Positions 16,498 to 25,081 of a DNA stretch of 34,088 nucleotides are shown here, piece by piece. Under the pieces are notes generated by a model that had not been told where the DNA came from, ran no database searches, and worked only from the letters and a program-made list of their open reading frames with translations. A program made the translations under genes and the position numbers. Positions within the stretch are counted from its first letter, which is position 1, and every line of letters begins with the position of its first letter. The stretch is from Vulcanimicrobiota bacterium (lineage in GTDB: Bacteria > Vulcanimicrobiota > Vulcanimicrobiia > Vulcanimicrobiales > Vulcanimicrobiaceae): the NCBI GenBank assembly GCA_019233415.1, contig JAFAMK010000203.1, positions 1 through 34,088 on the forward strand, read 5' to 3'.

Positions 16498-17940
16498 TCA
16501 GCGCGTGAGCACTTGCGGCGTCATCACGAAGACGACATCGGTCTGCTGGCTCTGGTAGCGCGTCGAGCGGAACAGTTTCCCGAGTACCGGCAGGTCGCCG
16601 AGCAGCGGGATCTTGTCGATGTTGCGCTGCTCGATGCGGCGCAACAGGCCGCCCATCACGATCGACTCGCCGGACTTCGTGATCACGTCGGTCGAGAGCC
16701 GGCTCGTCTTGAGCGCGGGGATCGTGAACCCGCTCAGCGTCACGCCGTCCTGGAAGTCGAGGTCGGAGACTTCCGGCGCGATCACCGTCTCGACGCCGCC
16801 GTCGCCGAGGATCGTCGGCGTGACCTTCAGCGACACGCCGAAGTCCTTGTACGAGACGGCGATCTGCTGCGGGCCCGAGGCGTACGGAATCGGAATCTGT
16901 CCGCCGACGAGGAAGTTCGCCTCGCGGCCGGGGAGCGTGACGAGATCGGGCGACGAGAGCAGCTTCGCGTGACCGCTCTGCAGCACGAGGTTCAGCGTCG
17001 GCGCGAGCGTGATCGAGCGGAAGAACCCGCCGATGTTCAGCGCGCGGCCGGGGATCCCGGGAGCCCCCGAACTCGACGAGCCGGCCGTCGGCGATTCGAC
17101 CACCGGGAACTGCGGCTGGCCGAGCGCGTACGTGCCGTCGGGGTTGAACGTCGCCGACTGCAGGTTGATGCCGAGGTTGCGCAGCGCCGTGTCGTCGACT
17201 TCGAGGATATAGACTTTCACGTCGACTTGGCTGACGGTCGCGGACTCCAGCCGGTCGATCACTTTCCCGTCGGTCGCGAGATACGGACCCGCGAGTGCGC
17301 GGATGCGCGCGAGCACGCGTTCCGCGGTCGTGCGGTCGGGAACCGGACCGCTCGCGATCAGGTTCCCCTTCAGGTCGCGGTCGATGCGCACGCCCGCGGT
17401 CGACGGATCGGCGGCGAGCTCGCTCTGCAGCGGCCCGAGCGGGTGCGCGACGGTGACGGCGTTGACGATCGTGTACTTGTCGCTCGTCGCGAGCGGCTCG
17501 AACCGCGCGGCGACGTCGTTCAGGCGTGCGAGACGGTCGCCGTTCGCGACGCTGCCGCTGACGACGACGGAGTGTTCGAACGCGTCGACGTGCACGTCGG
17601 GATCGGCGATCGCGGCCTGCAGCATCTTCTGCAAACCGACGAGGCTCTGTTCGTTGACCGCGACGTCGTAGGCGCGCCGGCCGGTGGTCGTCCACACGAA
17701 CAGCGTCGTGTGTCCCGACGTTTTGCCGTTGAGCACGACGTCGGTGTTGCCGAGCGGGACGACGCCGACGATCTTCGCATCGCCCACGGCGACGCGCGTG
17801 AGGCCCGGTGCGTGGATCACCGTCGACTGTCCGGTTTGCAGAGTTATTACATTCGGAGCGTCGGCGCCCGCGGCGAGCGGCGCCGCCGCGAGTGCGGCGA
17901 GGGCAGCCGCGGCGAGCGTCCTGCGAAGGTTCGTGAACAT
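16498..17940 (-). CDS. Tad pilus outer-membrane secretin RcpA/CpaC
   Basis: Outer-membrane channel through which the Flp pilus exits, implying a diderm envelope. The 480-residue product has a signal peptide (LAAAALAALAAAPLAAGADA), an N-terminal pilus-secretin domain (ITLQTGQSTVIHAPGLTRVAVGD) and a BON-like domain (HVDAFEHSVVVSGSVANGD). The C-terminal secretin core has VKVYILEVDD, VTLPGREANFLVGGQIPIP, VTPTILGDGGVETVIAPEVS and MGGLLRRIEQRNIDKIPLLG. It is first in the leftward half of the locus, divergent from a small secreted-protein gene. The ATG at 17940 has only a weak ribosome site. Confidence 0.93.
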   Translation of the reverse strand: MFTNLRRTLAAAALAALAAAPLAAGADAPNVITLQTGQSTVIHAPGLTRVAVGDAKIVGVVPLGNTDVVLNGKTSGHTTLFVWTTTGRRAYDVAVNEQSLVGLQKMLQAAIADPDVHVDAFEHSVVVSGSVANGDRLARLNDVAARFEPLATSDKYTIVNAVTVAHPLGPLQSELAADPSTAGVRIDRDLKGNLIASGPVPDRTTAERVLARIRALAGPYLATDGKVIDRLESATVSQVDVKVYILEVDDTALRNLGINLQSATFNPDGTYALGQPQFPVVESPTAGSSSSGAPGIPGRALNIGGFFRSITLAPTLNLVLQSGHAKLLSSPDLVTLPGREANFLVGGQIPIPYASGPQQIAVSYKDFGVSLKVTPTILGDGGVETVIAPEVSDLDFQDGVTLSGFTIPALKTSRLSTDVITKSGESIVMGGLLRRIEQRNIDKIPLLGDLPVLGKLFRSTRYQSQQTDVVFVMTPQVLTR

Positions 17941-18007
17941 GGTCCGAGTATGCACCGTGTGAGCGTTGTCACGGCGTTGTCGCACCATCAAGTGTTCCGC
18001 GACGGTC

Positions 18008-18036
18008 TTTTCAGCGCGGTTCGGACCCGTTACGAT
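18008..18036 (+). promoter_or_regulatory. Possible promoter of the small secreted-protein gene
   Basis: TTTTCA and TACGAT are separated by 17 nt, with the -10 only 9 nt before the ATG at 18046. If used, transcription would start almost at the ATG, giving a leaderless mRNA. No Shine-Dalgarno is seen before that ATG. Confidence 0.35.
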
Positions 18037-18045
18037 GCGGCCACG

Positions 18046-18477
18046 ATGCACGTCAACACCTGGCCCGCTCTGATCCTCGGCACGACGCTCCTCACCGGCG
18101 CAGCGTTCACGACGCCCGCCGATGCGCAACCGTCGCCCGCCACGACTGCGCCGGTCACGCTCACGCTGACGCGCGACGGCGGCCACGAAGCCGTCGTCGC
18201 GACCGGGAACGCTCCCGCCGCACGTCCCGTCGAGCTCGCCGCGTACGCAACGTACTCGCGCGATCTTCCGACGGTGCTCCTCAGCCGCCGCGTCGTCACC
18301 AGCGACGCGAACGGCCGATTCACCACGACGCTCGCGCTCGCACCCGCCTACTTCCGCGGCGCGCTCGTGACCGTCGTCGCGCGGTCCGTGCCGGACGGGC
18401 CGAGCGCAACGGCGCGCATCAGCGTGACCGCTCCCAACGATCCGGCAGCCGCGGACGCGGATCCATCCGATCACTAG
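18046..18477 (+). CDS. Small secreted protein of unknown function
   Basis: The 143-residue product has a signal peptide (ALILGTTLLTGAAFTTPADA) and then a Thr/Ala-rich beta-type domain with TLTRDGGHEAVVATGNAP, RRVVTSDANGRFTTTLAL and VARSVPDGPSATARISVTAP. It looks like a single Ig-like or carboxypeptidase-regulatory-like fold, but no family is recognised. It lies between the divergent secretin gene and the first pilin gene and may be a pilus accessory factor. No ribosome site is evident. Confidence 0.7.
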   Translation: MHVNTWPALILGTTLLTGAAFTTPADAQPSPATTAPVTLTLTRDGGHEAVVATGNAPAARPVELAAYATYSRDLPTVLLSRRVVTSDANGRFTTTLALAPAYFRGALVTVVARSVPDGPSATARISVTAPNDPAAADADPSDH

Positions 18478-18540
18478 CCACCCGAAAACACAAAGTTAAC
18501 TCGACGTCACCCCACCTTCCCACCTTGTTCGCATCCCCCA

Positions 18541-18546
18541 AGGAGA
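18541..18546 (+). promoter_or_regulatory. Ribosome binding site of the first Flp pilin gene
   Basis: AGGAGA lies 8 nt before the ATG at 18555 and rules out the upstream in-frame start of the ORF track at 18525. It is among the strongest ribosome sites of the locus, as expected for a major pilin. Confidence 0.75.
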
Positions 18547-18554
18547 ATCATCAC

Positions 18555-18716
18555 ATGATCAAGTCGTTTCGTTCCATCCTCACCGACGAGAGCGGCCAGG
18601 GCCTCGCGGAATACGGTCTCATCCTGGGTCTCATCGCAGTCGTCTGCGTCGCCGCGGTGGTCTTCCTCAGCGGTCGTATCCAGGGTCTGCTCAGCAACGT
18701 CGGATCGAGCATCTGA
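18555..18716 (+). CDS. Flp family type IVb pilin 1
   Basis: A 53-residue major-pilin candidate. The leader MIKSFRSILTDESG ends at the Flp cleavage motif G|QGLAEY; Glu-5 and Tyr-6 of the mature protein are hallmark residues. The mature form is 39 residues, mainly one helix (GLILGLIAVVCVAAVVFLSG), and polymerises into the pilus. It is followed after 1 nt by a second, nearly identical pilin gene. Confidence 0.95.
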   Translation: MIKSFRSILTDESGQGLAEYGLILGLIAVVCVAAVVFLSGRIQGLLSNVGSSI

Positions 18717-18717
18717 C

Positions 18718-18900
18718 ATGACCGAACCCGAAGCGGCGCCGGTCGCGGCGCTCCGCGCCCTGACCGTCGCCGATTCGGGTCAAGGACTTGCCGAGTACGG
18801 CCTCATTCTCGGCCTGATCGCCGTCGTCTGTGTCGTGGCGGTCGCATTCCTCAGCGGGCACATCCGCTCGCTCCTCAGCAGCGTCGGGACGAGCATCTGA
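18718..18900 (+). CDS. Flp family type IVb pilin 2
   Basis: A 60-residue paralogue of the preceding pilin. The leader is longer and Pro/Ala-rich (MTEPEAAPVAALRALTVADSG), but the processing site and first 17 mature residues (QGLAEYGLILGLIAVVC) are identical. Differences are confined to the late helix and C-terminus (HIRSLLSSVGTSI). It starts 1 nt after the first pilin stop, with no strong ribosome site, so it may be made at lower level as a minor subunit. Confidence 0.93.
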   Translation: MTEPEAAPVAALRALTVADSGQGLAEYGLILGLIAVVCVVAVAFLSGHIRSLLSSVGTSI

Positions 18901-18901
18901 C

Positions 18902-19396
18902 GTGCTCGTGCTCGTCCTCGTCGCGTTCGCCGCGGTTGCCGCCGTCATCGACGTGCGCTCGCGCCGCATCCCCAACGTTCTCACCGGCGCGCTAGCGCTG
19001 AGCGGGCTCGCCATCCACCTAACGCAAGGTGCCGTTCCCACGCTCATTGCGCTCGCGACGATGCTCGCCGCGTTCGTCCTCGGCACGCTGGCGTTTCAAG
19101 CCGGCTGGTTCGGCGGCGGCGACGTCAAGCTGATCGCCGGTGCCTGCGGCCTCGTCTCCTATCCCGACTGTCTTCCGCTGCTCGCTTACATTCTCGCCGC
19201 CGGCGCCGCGCTGGCGCTCGCCTCCGCCGCGCGCGAAGGCCGGCTCGTCGAGCTGATCCGCAGCACGGCGATCATCGCCGCGCACGGCGGCGGCCCTTCA
19301 CGTCGCAGCCCCCTGCCGTACGGCGTCGCGATCGCCGCGGGCAGCGCCGGCTACGCGCTTGCGACCTTCCTTCCGCTCACCTGGACCACACCATGA
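18902..19396 (+). CDS. Prepilin peptidase 1 (CpaA/TadV, A24 family)
   Basis: Membrane aspartic protease that trims Flp and TadE leaders. The 164-residue product is the short form without the N-terminal methylase domain. The two catalytic aspartates lie in AAVIDVRSRRIPN (the first) and GGGDVKL (the GxGD motif). The GTG at 18902 follows the pilin stop by 1 nt; the longer ORF in the track reads through the pilin in another frame. Its stop overlaps cpaB (ATGA). Confidence 0.92.
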   Translation: MLVLVLVAFAAVAAVIDVRSRRIPNVLTGALALSGLAIHLTQGAVPTLIALATMLAAFVLGTLAFQAGWFGGGDVKLIAGACGLVSYPDCLPLLAYILAAGAALALASAAREGRLVELIRSTAIIAAHGGGPSRRSPLPYGVAIAAGSAGYALATFLPLTWTTP

Positions 19397-20265
19397 ACAT
19401 CCGCCGCATCCCGCTGATCATCGGCCTGCTGCTCGCAGCCGGCACGGGCGTTCTTCTCCTGAACTATCTGGCGTCCGTGCGCGGAAGCGCCGAGCCGAGC
19501 CGCACCGTTCTGGTCGCGGCCGCGGCGCTCACGCCCGGGATGCACGTCACGGACGCCATGGTCACGACGTCGAGCCGGCCCACGAACGTGGTCGATCCCG
19601 ACGCGCTGACCGACCGCCGGCTCGTCGTCGGCAAAGTCGCGCTCATCGGCATCCCCGAAGGCGGCGTCTTCACGCAGGACAAGGTCGGCGCCGACGCAGC
19701 CGCGGCGGTGCCCGGCGATCTCCCCGTCGGGATGCGTGCGGTCAGCATCGCGATCGACCGCGTCAAGGGCGTCTCGGGACTCGTCGCTCCCGGCGACCGC
19801 GTCGACGTCATCGCCGTCCCGCCGCGCGTCGGCAACGAGACGCCCGTCGCCTCGACGATCTTGCGCGGCGTGCTGATCGTCGCCCTCGGCGGCTCCACCG
19901 GCGCGGCGGCCGCGGAGGCGACGCCGAACCCCGATGCGCAGAGCCTCACCACCGTCACGCTTGCGGTCACGCCGCAACAGGCCGACCTGCTCGCTGCGGC
20001 CGACGTCAGCACGACGCTCCGGCTCGCGCTGCGCCCGAAGAGCGAACCGGTCCGCGCCGAGCGCGGCGAACCGCTTCACCTCCCGACCGCGCCGCCGCTG
20101 CCGCAGCAGGCGCCGCCGCTCACGCAGCAGATGCCGCCGGCCATGCCGCAGACGGTCGCCGCCGTGCCGCCGCCGGCGCCGCAGCCCTCGCCGCGCCACC
20201 GCGCCCGGCGCGGCTCGACCGTCATGGTGATCGACGGCGACCAGGTCGAGGACACCCAGCCGTGA
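19393..20265 (+). CDS. Flp pilus assembly protein CpaB/RcpC
   Basis: Periplasmic, membrane-anchored protein required for Tad pilus assembly. The 290-residue product has an N-terminal helix (LIIGLLLAAGTGVLLLNYL) and a SAF domain (about 38-100: RTVLVAAAALTPGMHVTDAM). The RcpC core follows with GMRAVSIAIDRVKGVSGLVAPGDRVDVIAV. The C-terminus is an unusual Pro/Gln-rich tail (PLPQQAPPLTQQMPP) ending in a basic stretch. Both ends overlap neighbours by 4 nt. Confidence 0.92.
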   Translation: MNIRRIPLIIGLLLAAGTGVLLLNYLASVRGSAEPSRTVLVAAAALTPGMHVTDAMVTTSSRPTNVVDPDALTDRRLVVGKVALIGIPEGGVFTQDKVGADAAAAVPGDLPVGMRAVSIAIDRVKGVSGLVAPGDRVDVIAVPPRVGNETPVASTILRGVLIVALGGSTGAAAAEATPNPDAQSLTTVTLAVTPQQADLLAAADVSTTLRLALRPKSEPVRAERGEPLHLPTAPPLPQQAPPLTQQMPPAMPQTVAAVPPPAPQPSPRHRARRGSTVMVIDGDQVEDTQP

Positions 20266-22409
20266 TCGACGAGGCCCGCGTCTATCTCGTCGTCGGCGCC
20301 AAGGGCGGCGTCGGCGCAACGACGATCGCGCTCGGGCTGGCCGAGCAGCTCGAGACGACGCGCCCGCGCGTCGTCGTCGACGCCGACTTGGCCGGCCGGC
20401 GCAGCGTCGCGGTCCTCCACGATCTCACCGCCGAGCTGGACACCGGCCGCGTTCGCGGGGACGTGGCGTTCGCGAAGGCGCACGGTTTCACGCTGCTCGA
20501 GCTGGCCCGCACGTACGAAGAAGCGTTTCTGCTCCAAGCCGCCGACGTCGAAGAGGCGACGACGCGGCTGCCGGGCAGCCCCCTCGTCGTCGTCGACGCG
20601 CCGCAGCCGTTCGCGGCGGTCGTCCGCCCGTTCATCTCGCGCGCGGCGCAGATCGTGATCGTCACCGAGCCGACGCTGCTCGGCGTCGCCTCGGCGCGCG
20701 CGATGCTCGCCGCGATGGAGCGCTTCGGCATCCCGACGCAGCGCATCGCCTTCGTTCTCAACAACCCGCACGGCGTCAACGAGCTGCGCCGCAACGAGAT
20801 TCAGCAGGCGCTGAAGATCCCGATCGCGGCCGAGCTGCCGCCCTCGCGCGACCGTGGCTACGGCCGCGCCTTCAAGCAGCTGTGTGCGCACCTGAGCGAG
20901 GCGCCCGACGCGGTGAAGCTGACGACGCTGCGCCAGTCGACCGGCAAGCCGATCGGCGACCGCCGCGAGGAGAAGCGCGACTTCAACGCCGGCCCACCCC
21001 CGCCGAACGCCGCGAACGCCGGAAAAGTCATCCCGATCAACGGCGCGGCGCAGCAGCCGGCGCCGTCGCAGTCGCGGAGCGAACCGCGCCTGGCGACCGC
21101 CGACCGCGAGAAGCTCAAGACCGAGATTCACGCCGTGATGATGCGGCGCATCGACTTCTTCTCGGCGGCGCGCGCGCACAGCGGCACCGCGCAGCTCGCC
21201 GAGCTGCGCACGCAGGTCGACGCGATCGCCGACGAATACCTCGCCGCGCACCGCGGCGTCGCGACGGCTGAGGAGGCCGCGCGCATCCGCGCCGAGGTCG
21301 CCGAAGAGGCGCTCGGTCTCGGCCCGATCGAGAGCCTGCTGGACGATCCCAGCGTCAGCGAAATCATGGTCAACGGCCACGCGAACATCTTCGTCGAGAA
21401 GGGCGGCCACATCGAGCGGACCGTCAAGCAGTTCGCCGACGACCGCCAGGTGCGGCTCGTCATCGAGCGCATCATCGCACCGCTCGGGCGCCGGCTCGAC
21501 GAGTCGAGCCCGATGGTCGACGCGCGCCTCCCCGACGGCTCGCGCGTCAACGCGGTCATCGAACCGCTGGCGATCGACGGGCCGTCGCTGACGATCCGCC
21601 GCTTCGGCAAGACGCGCCTCGACATGAACGGCCTGGTCGAACGCGGCGCGCTGACGCCGGCGATGGCCGACTTCCTGCGCGCCGCCGTCGAAGCGCGGCT
21701 CAACGTCATCGTCTCCGGCGGCACGGGTTCCGGGAAGACGACGCTGCTGAATTCGCTCTCGTCCTTCATCCCGAAGTCCGACCGCATCGTCACCGTCGAA
21801 GACGCCGCCGAGCTGAAGCTCGACCAGCCGCACGTCGTGCGGCTCGAGTCGCGGCCGGCGAACCTCGAAGGAAAGGGCGCGATCTCGATTCGCGACCTCG
21901 TGCGCAACTCGCTGCGCATGCGTCCCGACCGCATCGTCGTCGGCGAGTGCCGCAGCGGCGAGGCGCTCGACATGCTGCAGGCGATGAACACCGGCCACGA
22001 CGGCTCGATGACGACGATCCACGCCAACACGCCGCGCGACGCCTGCGCCCGCGTCGAGACGCTGGTCCTGATGGCCGGCTTCGACCTGCCGGTGCGCGCG
22101 ATCCGCGAGCAGATCGCCGGCGCGATCGACGTGATCGTGCAGGTCGCGCGCCTGCGCGACGGCTCGCGCAAGGTGACGGCGATCAGCGAGCTGGTCGGGA
22201 TGGAAGGCGAGGTCGTCACGATGCAAGAGCTGGTGCGCTTCGAGCAGCAGGGCCTCGACGCGCAGGGCACCGTCAAGGGCGAGTTCGTGATGAGCGGCGT
22301 CCAGCCGGCCTGCCTGCGGCGCTTCGAAGAAGTCGGCGTCGCATTCGACGCGGGCCTCTTCAGCACGGCGCCCGGCCGCAAGGCCGTGGGGACGACATGG
22401 CTGCGCTAA
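20262..22409 (+). CDS. CpaE-CpaF fusion: MinD-like ATPase plus Tad secretion ATPase
   Basis: A single 715-residue chain joins two proteins that are normally separate. Residues about 1-225 are a CpaE/TadZ-type MinD-like ATPase with deviant Walker A GAKGGVGATT, VVVDADLAGRR and VLNNPHGVNELRRNEI; the CpaE receiver domain is missing. A Pro/Ala/Gln linker (about 226-275) follows. Residues 280-715 are a full CpaF/TadA hexameric ATPase with GPIESLLDDPSVSEIMVNG, Walker A GGTGSGKTT at about 486-494, VTVEDAAELKL, VGECRSGEALDMLQAMNTGH and the Thr-Thr-His motif MTTIHAN. CpaF powers pilus polymerisation and TadZ localises it. The GTG overlaps cpaB (GTGA); the longer ORF start is a shadow. No frame change is seen across the joint. 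Confidence 0.93.
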   Translation: MIDEARVYLVVGAKGGVGATTIALGLAEQLETTRPRVVVDADLAGRRSVAVLHDLTAELDTGRVRGDVAFAKAHGFTLLELARTYEEAFLLQAADVEEATTRLPGSPLVVVDAPQPFAAVVRPFISRAAQIVIVTEPTLLGVASARAMLAAMERFGIPTQRIAFVLNNPHGVNELRRNEIQQALKIPIAAELPPSRDRGYGRAFKQLCAHLSEAPDAVKLTTLRQSTGKPIGDRREEKRDFNAGPPPPNAANAGKVIPINGAAQQPAPSQSRSEPRLATADREKLKTEIHAVMMRRIDFFSAARAHSGTAQLAELRTQVDAIADEYLAAHRGVATAEEAARIRAEVAEEALGLGPIESLLDDPSVSEIMVNGHANIFVEKGGHIERTVKQFADDRQVRLVIERIIAPLGRRLDESSPMVDARLPDGSRVNAVIEPLAIDGPSLTIRRFGKTRLDMNGLVERGALTPAMADFLRAAVEARLNVIVSGGTGSGKTTLLNSLSSFIPKSDRIVTVEDAAELKLDQPHVVRLESRPANLEGKGAISIRDLVRNSLRMRPDRIVVGECRSGEALDMLQAMNTGHDGSMTTIHANTPRDACARVETLVLMAGFDLPVRAIREQIAGAIDVIVQVARLRDGSRKVTAISELVGMEGEVVTMQELVRFEQQGLDAQGTVKGEFVMSGVQPACLRRFEEVGVAFDAGLFSTAPGRKAVGTTWLR

Positions 22410-23260
22410 TCACCCCGTTCGCGATCATCGCCGGCGGGATCGGCGCGATCGCCCTCGTCTTCTATTCGTTCCGCCGCGCGATCACCGCGCGCGCCGAGAA
22501 GTTCGGCGCGCGCTTCGCGGCCGACCTCGAGGTCGCCGGGATGACGATCTCGCCGCAGACCTTCACCTTCGCGCTCGTCGGCGCCGGAGCCGGCCTCTGG
22601 GTCGCGCTGCTGCTGATGCTGAGCCCGCCGCCGCTGGTCGCGCTCCCCGCGCTCGTGGTGTGCGTCGCGCTCGTCGTCCACGTCGGCGGCACCTTCGTCA
22701 AAGCGCGCCGCGGGAAGCGCGTCGCCGCGTTCCACGACCAACTCGAAACCGTGCTGCGCACGATCTCGGGCGGCGTGCGCGTCGGCCTCGGCCTGCGCCA
22801 GGCGCTGATCCTCGTCGGCGAGCAGTGCCAGGATCCGGCGCGCTACGAGTTTCTGCGCGTCGTCGGCTTGACCAACATCGGCGTCTCGATGCTCGACGCG
22901 CTCGACGACCTCGCGCGCCGCATGACCAACCCGGAGACGGCGATGCTGACCCGCGTGATTCGCGTGCAGGCGCAGACCGGCGGCGACCTCGCCGGCGTCC
23001 TCGAAAGCCTCGCCGCGACGATCCGCGACCGCCGCCGGCTGCGCCGCCGCATCGGCGCGATCACCGCGCAGGGGCGCGCGACGGGCTGGCTGCTCGGGCT
23101 CATGCCGATCGGCGTCGGCGGCTTCGTCTTCCTCACGCAGCCGAATCTGCGCGACGCCATGCTGCACACCATCATCGGAAACATCGCGCTCGCCGTCGCG
23201 CTCCTGCTCGACGGTCTGGCGGTGTTCTGCCTGATGAAGATCGTGAAGATCGACCCGTGA
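22397..23260 (+). CDS. Tad inner-membrane platform protein TadB
   Basis: One of two type II secretion F-domain proteins forming the inner-membrane platform on which CpaF works. The 287-residue product has N-terminal helices, a cytoplasmic F domain (FHDQLETVLRTISGGVRVGLGLRQAL, ETAMLTRVIRVQAQTGGDLAGVLESLA) and two C-terminal helices (WLLGLMPIGVGGFVFL and IALAVALLLDGLAVFCLM). The ATG overlaps the CpaE-CpaF stop by 13 nt. The GTG of tadC overlaps its own stop. Confidence 0.92.
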   Translation: MAALITPFAIIAGGIGAIALVFYSFRRAITARAEKFGARFAADLEVAGMTISPQTFTFALVGAGAGLWVALLLMLSPPPLVALPALVVCVALVVHVGGTFVKARRGKRVAAFHDQLETVLRTISGGVRVGLGLRQALILVGEQCQDPARYEFLRVVGLTNIGVSMLDALDDLARRMTNPETAMLTRVIRVQAQTGGDLAGVLESLAATIRDRRRLRRRIGAITAQGRATGWLLGLMPIGVGGFVFLTQPNLRDAMLHTIIGNIALAVALLLDGLAVFCLMKIVKIDP

Positions 23261-24117
23261 CGCACACGCCGTTCACGCAGTTCGTGCCCTACGCGATCGT
23301 CGCGATGGGCGTCGGCGCGGTCTTCCTGCTCACGACCGCGGCGATGCCGCACCGGACGGCGCTGACCCGCCGCATCGAGAAGCTCGACGCGCCGTCGGAC
23401 CGCCGCGAGCTGATCATCCAGCAGATCGTCAACAGCAAGGCGTCCTCGACGCTCGCGCAGCGGCTCGCCGAGGCGGGCTGGTACGGCGTCACGCCGGCGG
23501 CGATGAAGATTCGTGGCTTCGTCGCGATGGGCGTCGGCGCCGTGCTCGGCCTGATCCTCGCGATGCTCGTGCACGGCGGCATCCTCGGGCTCATCCTGGG
23601 CGGGTTCTTCACGCTCGTCGCGTGGCGGTTCCCGGCGATCGGACTCTCCCGCGCGATCAAGCTGCGCAAGGAAGAGCTGGGCCGCGAGTTGCCCGACTTC
23701 CTCGACCTGCTCTCGACGACCGTGCAGGCCGGTCTTGCCCTGAACGCCGCGATGCTGCAGGCCGCCGACGCGACGTTCGGCGCGCTGCGCGAAGAGCTGT
23801 ACGCCACGCTGACCGAGGTCAAGCTCGGCCGCTCGCGCAGCGAGGCGCTCACCGCGCTGGCGGACCGCGTCAACGAACCGGCGGTTCGCACGATGGTCAC
23901 CGCGATCGTGCAGGCCGAAAAGCTCGGCTCGAACCTCGGCGGCGCGCTGCAAGAGCTGGCGAAAGACACCCGCGACCGGCGCTGGATCCTCGCGGAAGAG
24001 CGCGCCGCCAAGCTGCCCGTCACGATGATCATCCCGATGGCGCTGTTCATGCTGCCCTCGCTGTACCTGATGATCTTCGGTCCCGTCGCCGCGCTGCTGC
24101 TGAGGCCGCACACGTGA
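23257..24117 (+). CDS. Tad inner-membrane platform protein TadC
   Basis: Partner of TadB. The 286-residue product has helices near residues 10-28 and 85-125, and an F domain with LGRELPDFLDLLSTTVQAGLAL, VKLGRSRSEALTALADRV and AIVQAEKLGSNLGGALQELA. A final hydrophobic helix is MIIPMALFMLPSLYLMIFGP. The GTG start at 23257 overlaps the tadB stop (GTGA). The 485-residue ORF in the track is a shadow extension through tadB. Confidence 0.92.
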   Translation: MTHTPFTQFVPYAIVAMGVGAVFLLTTAAMPHRTALTRRIEKLDAPSDRRELIIQQIVNSKASSTLAQRLAEAGWYGVTPAAMKIRGFVAMGVGAVLGLILAMLVHGGILGLILGGFFTLVAWRFPAIGLSRAIKLRKEELGRELPDFLDLLSTTVQAGLALNAAMLQAADATFGALREELYATLTEVKLGRSRSEALTALADRVNEPAVRTMVTAIVQAEKLGSNLGGALQELAKDTRDRRWILAEERAAKLPVTMIIPMALFMLPSLYLMIFGPVAALLLRPHT

Positions 24118-24722
24118 ACCTGCTGATCGTCTGCGCTCCCGTGCTCGGCGCGTTCGCCGCGTGGTCCGGCGCGATTCTGGGCGAACTCGCCTGCGAAGGG
24201 CGCGCGCCGTTCGCCGACGGCCCCGCGCCGGTCGCGTACGCGCGCGGTCATTTCGCGCTCGGCGGCCTGGTCGCGGGCGTGCTCGCGAACGCGCTGGGCG
24301 CCGACGTCGCGCAGCTCGCCTTGCTCACGCTCGCGATCCTCGCGCTCGCGGCGTGCTCGGCCGCCGACCTGCGCTGCGGGCAGATTCCGGACGCGTGCTC
24401 GCTCGGCGGCCTCGTGCTCGTCGTCGGCCTGGGCGCGTTCGCGAACGACGCCGCGCCGGCGCTCGGCGCACTCGTGATCGGCATTCCGTTCGCGCTCGCC
24501 GCGGCGGCGACGCGCGGCCGCGCGATCGGCTGGGGCGACGTCAAGGTCGCCGCGCTCGGCGGCGCGCTGCTGGGCGCGGGCAACGCAACGCTCGCGTTCG
24601 CGCTCGCCGCTGCCGCCGCGTACCTCGTCGCACGCCGCGTGCGCGCGCTGCGCCGGCCGATCGCGTTCGGGCCGTTCCTCGCGGCGTCGATCCTGCTCGT
24701 CGCGCTCGGCGGGACGGTATGA
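24114..24722 (+). CDS. Prepilin peptidase 2 (A24 family)
   Basis: A second membrane aspartic prepilin peptidase in the same transcript, 202 residues and clearly different from the first. The catalytic Asp pair lies in CSAADLRCGQIPDACSL and AIGWGDVKVAALGGALLG. Additional N-terminal sequence (ILGELACEGRAPFADGPAP) resembles a degenerate remnant of the PilD-type cytoplasmic domain. Both ends overlap neighbours (GTGA with tadC, ATGA with the DUF192 gene). One peptidase may serve the Flp pilins and the other the TadE/TadG pseudopilins; the sequence does not decide. Confidence 0.88.
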   Translation: MNLLIVCAPVLGAFAAWSGAILGELACEGRAPFADGPAPVAYARGHFALGGLVAGVLANALGADVAQLALLTLAILALAACSAADLRCGQIPDACSLGGLVLVVGLGAFANDAAPALGALVIGIPFALAAAATRGRAIGWGDVKVAALGGALLGAGNATLAFALAAAAAYLVARRVRALRRPIAFGPFLAASILLVALGGTV

Positions 24723-25081
24723 CGATGGCCGCACTCAAGAACCACAGCACGCGCACGATCGTCGCGACGCGGATCGGTCGGCCGATGAACTTCCTCGCGC
24801 GACTCGTCGGGCTGATCGGCCGCCGCGACATCGAGCCCGACGAAGGGCTCTGGTTCGAGCGCTGCACGTCGATCCACACGTTCGGGATGCGCTCGGCGAT
24901 CGACGTCGTCTTCGCGGACGCGCGCGGCCGCGTCCTCGCCTTGAAGAACCGCCTCGTACCGGGCCGGATCGCGTTCGCGCCGCCTGGCGCGACGACCATC
25001 GTCGAGCTGGGCCCGGGTGCGCTCGACCGCCTGACGATCCTCGTCGGCGACCAGCTCGAGTTGGTCGACCCGCTCGGATGA
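24719..25081 (+). CDS. DUF192 family protein
   Basis: The 120-residue product has the DUF192 core: FLARLVGLIGRR, then GLWFERCTSIHTFGMRSAIDVVF, ALKNRLVPGRIAFAPPGATTIVELGPG. The compact beta-barrel family has no firmly established biochemical role; members occur near Tad loci and as secreted halophilic proteins. This one has no signal peptide. The ATG overlaps the preceding stop, and its own stop overlaps the hybrid kinase start, so it is embedded in the pilus/signalling transcript. Confidence 0.88.
   Translation: MTMAALKNHSTRTIVATRIGRPMNFLARLVGLIGRRDIEPDEGLWFERCTSIHTFGMRSAIDVVFADARGRVLALKNRLVPGRIAFAPPGATTIVELGPGALDRLTILVGDQLELVDPLG

Noticed and set aside
20262-22409. Annotating CpaE and CpaF as two separate overlapping genes
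   Set aside because: There is no stop between the domains. Internal ATG/GTG codons exist, but no convincing ribosome site was found before the CpaF part.
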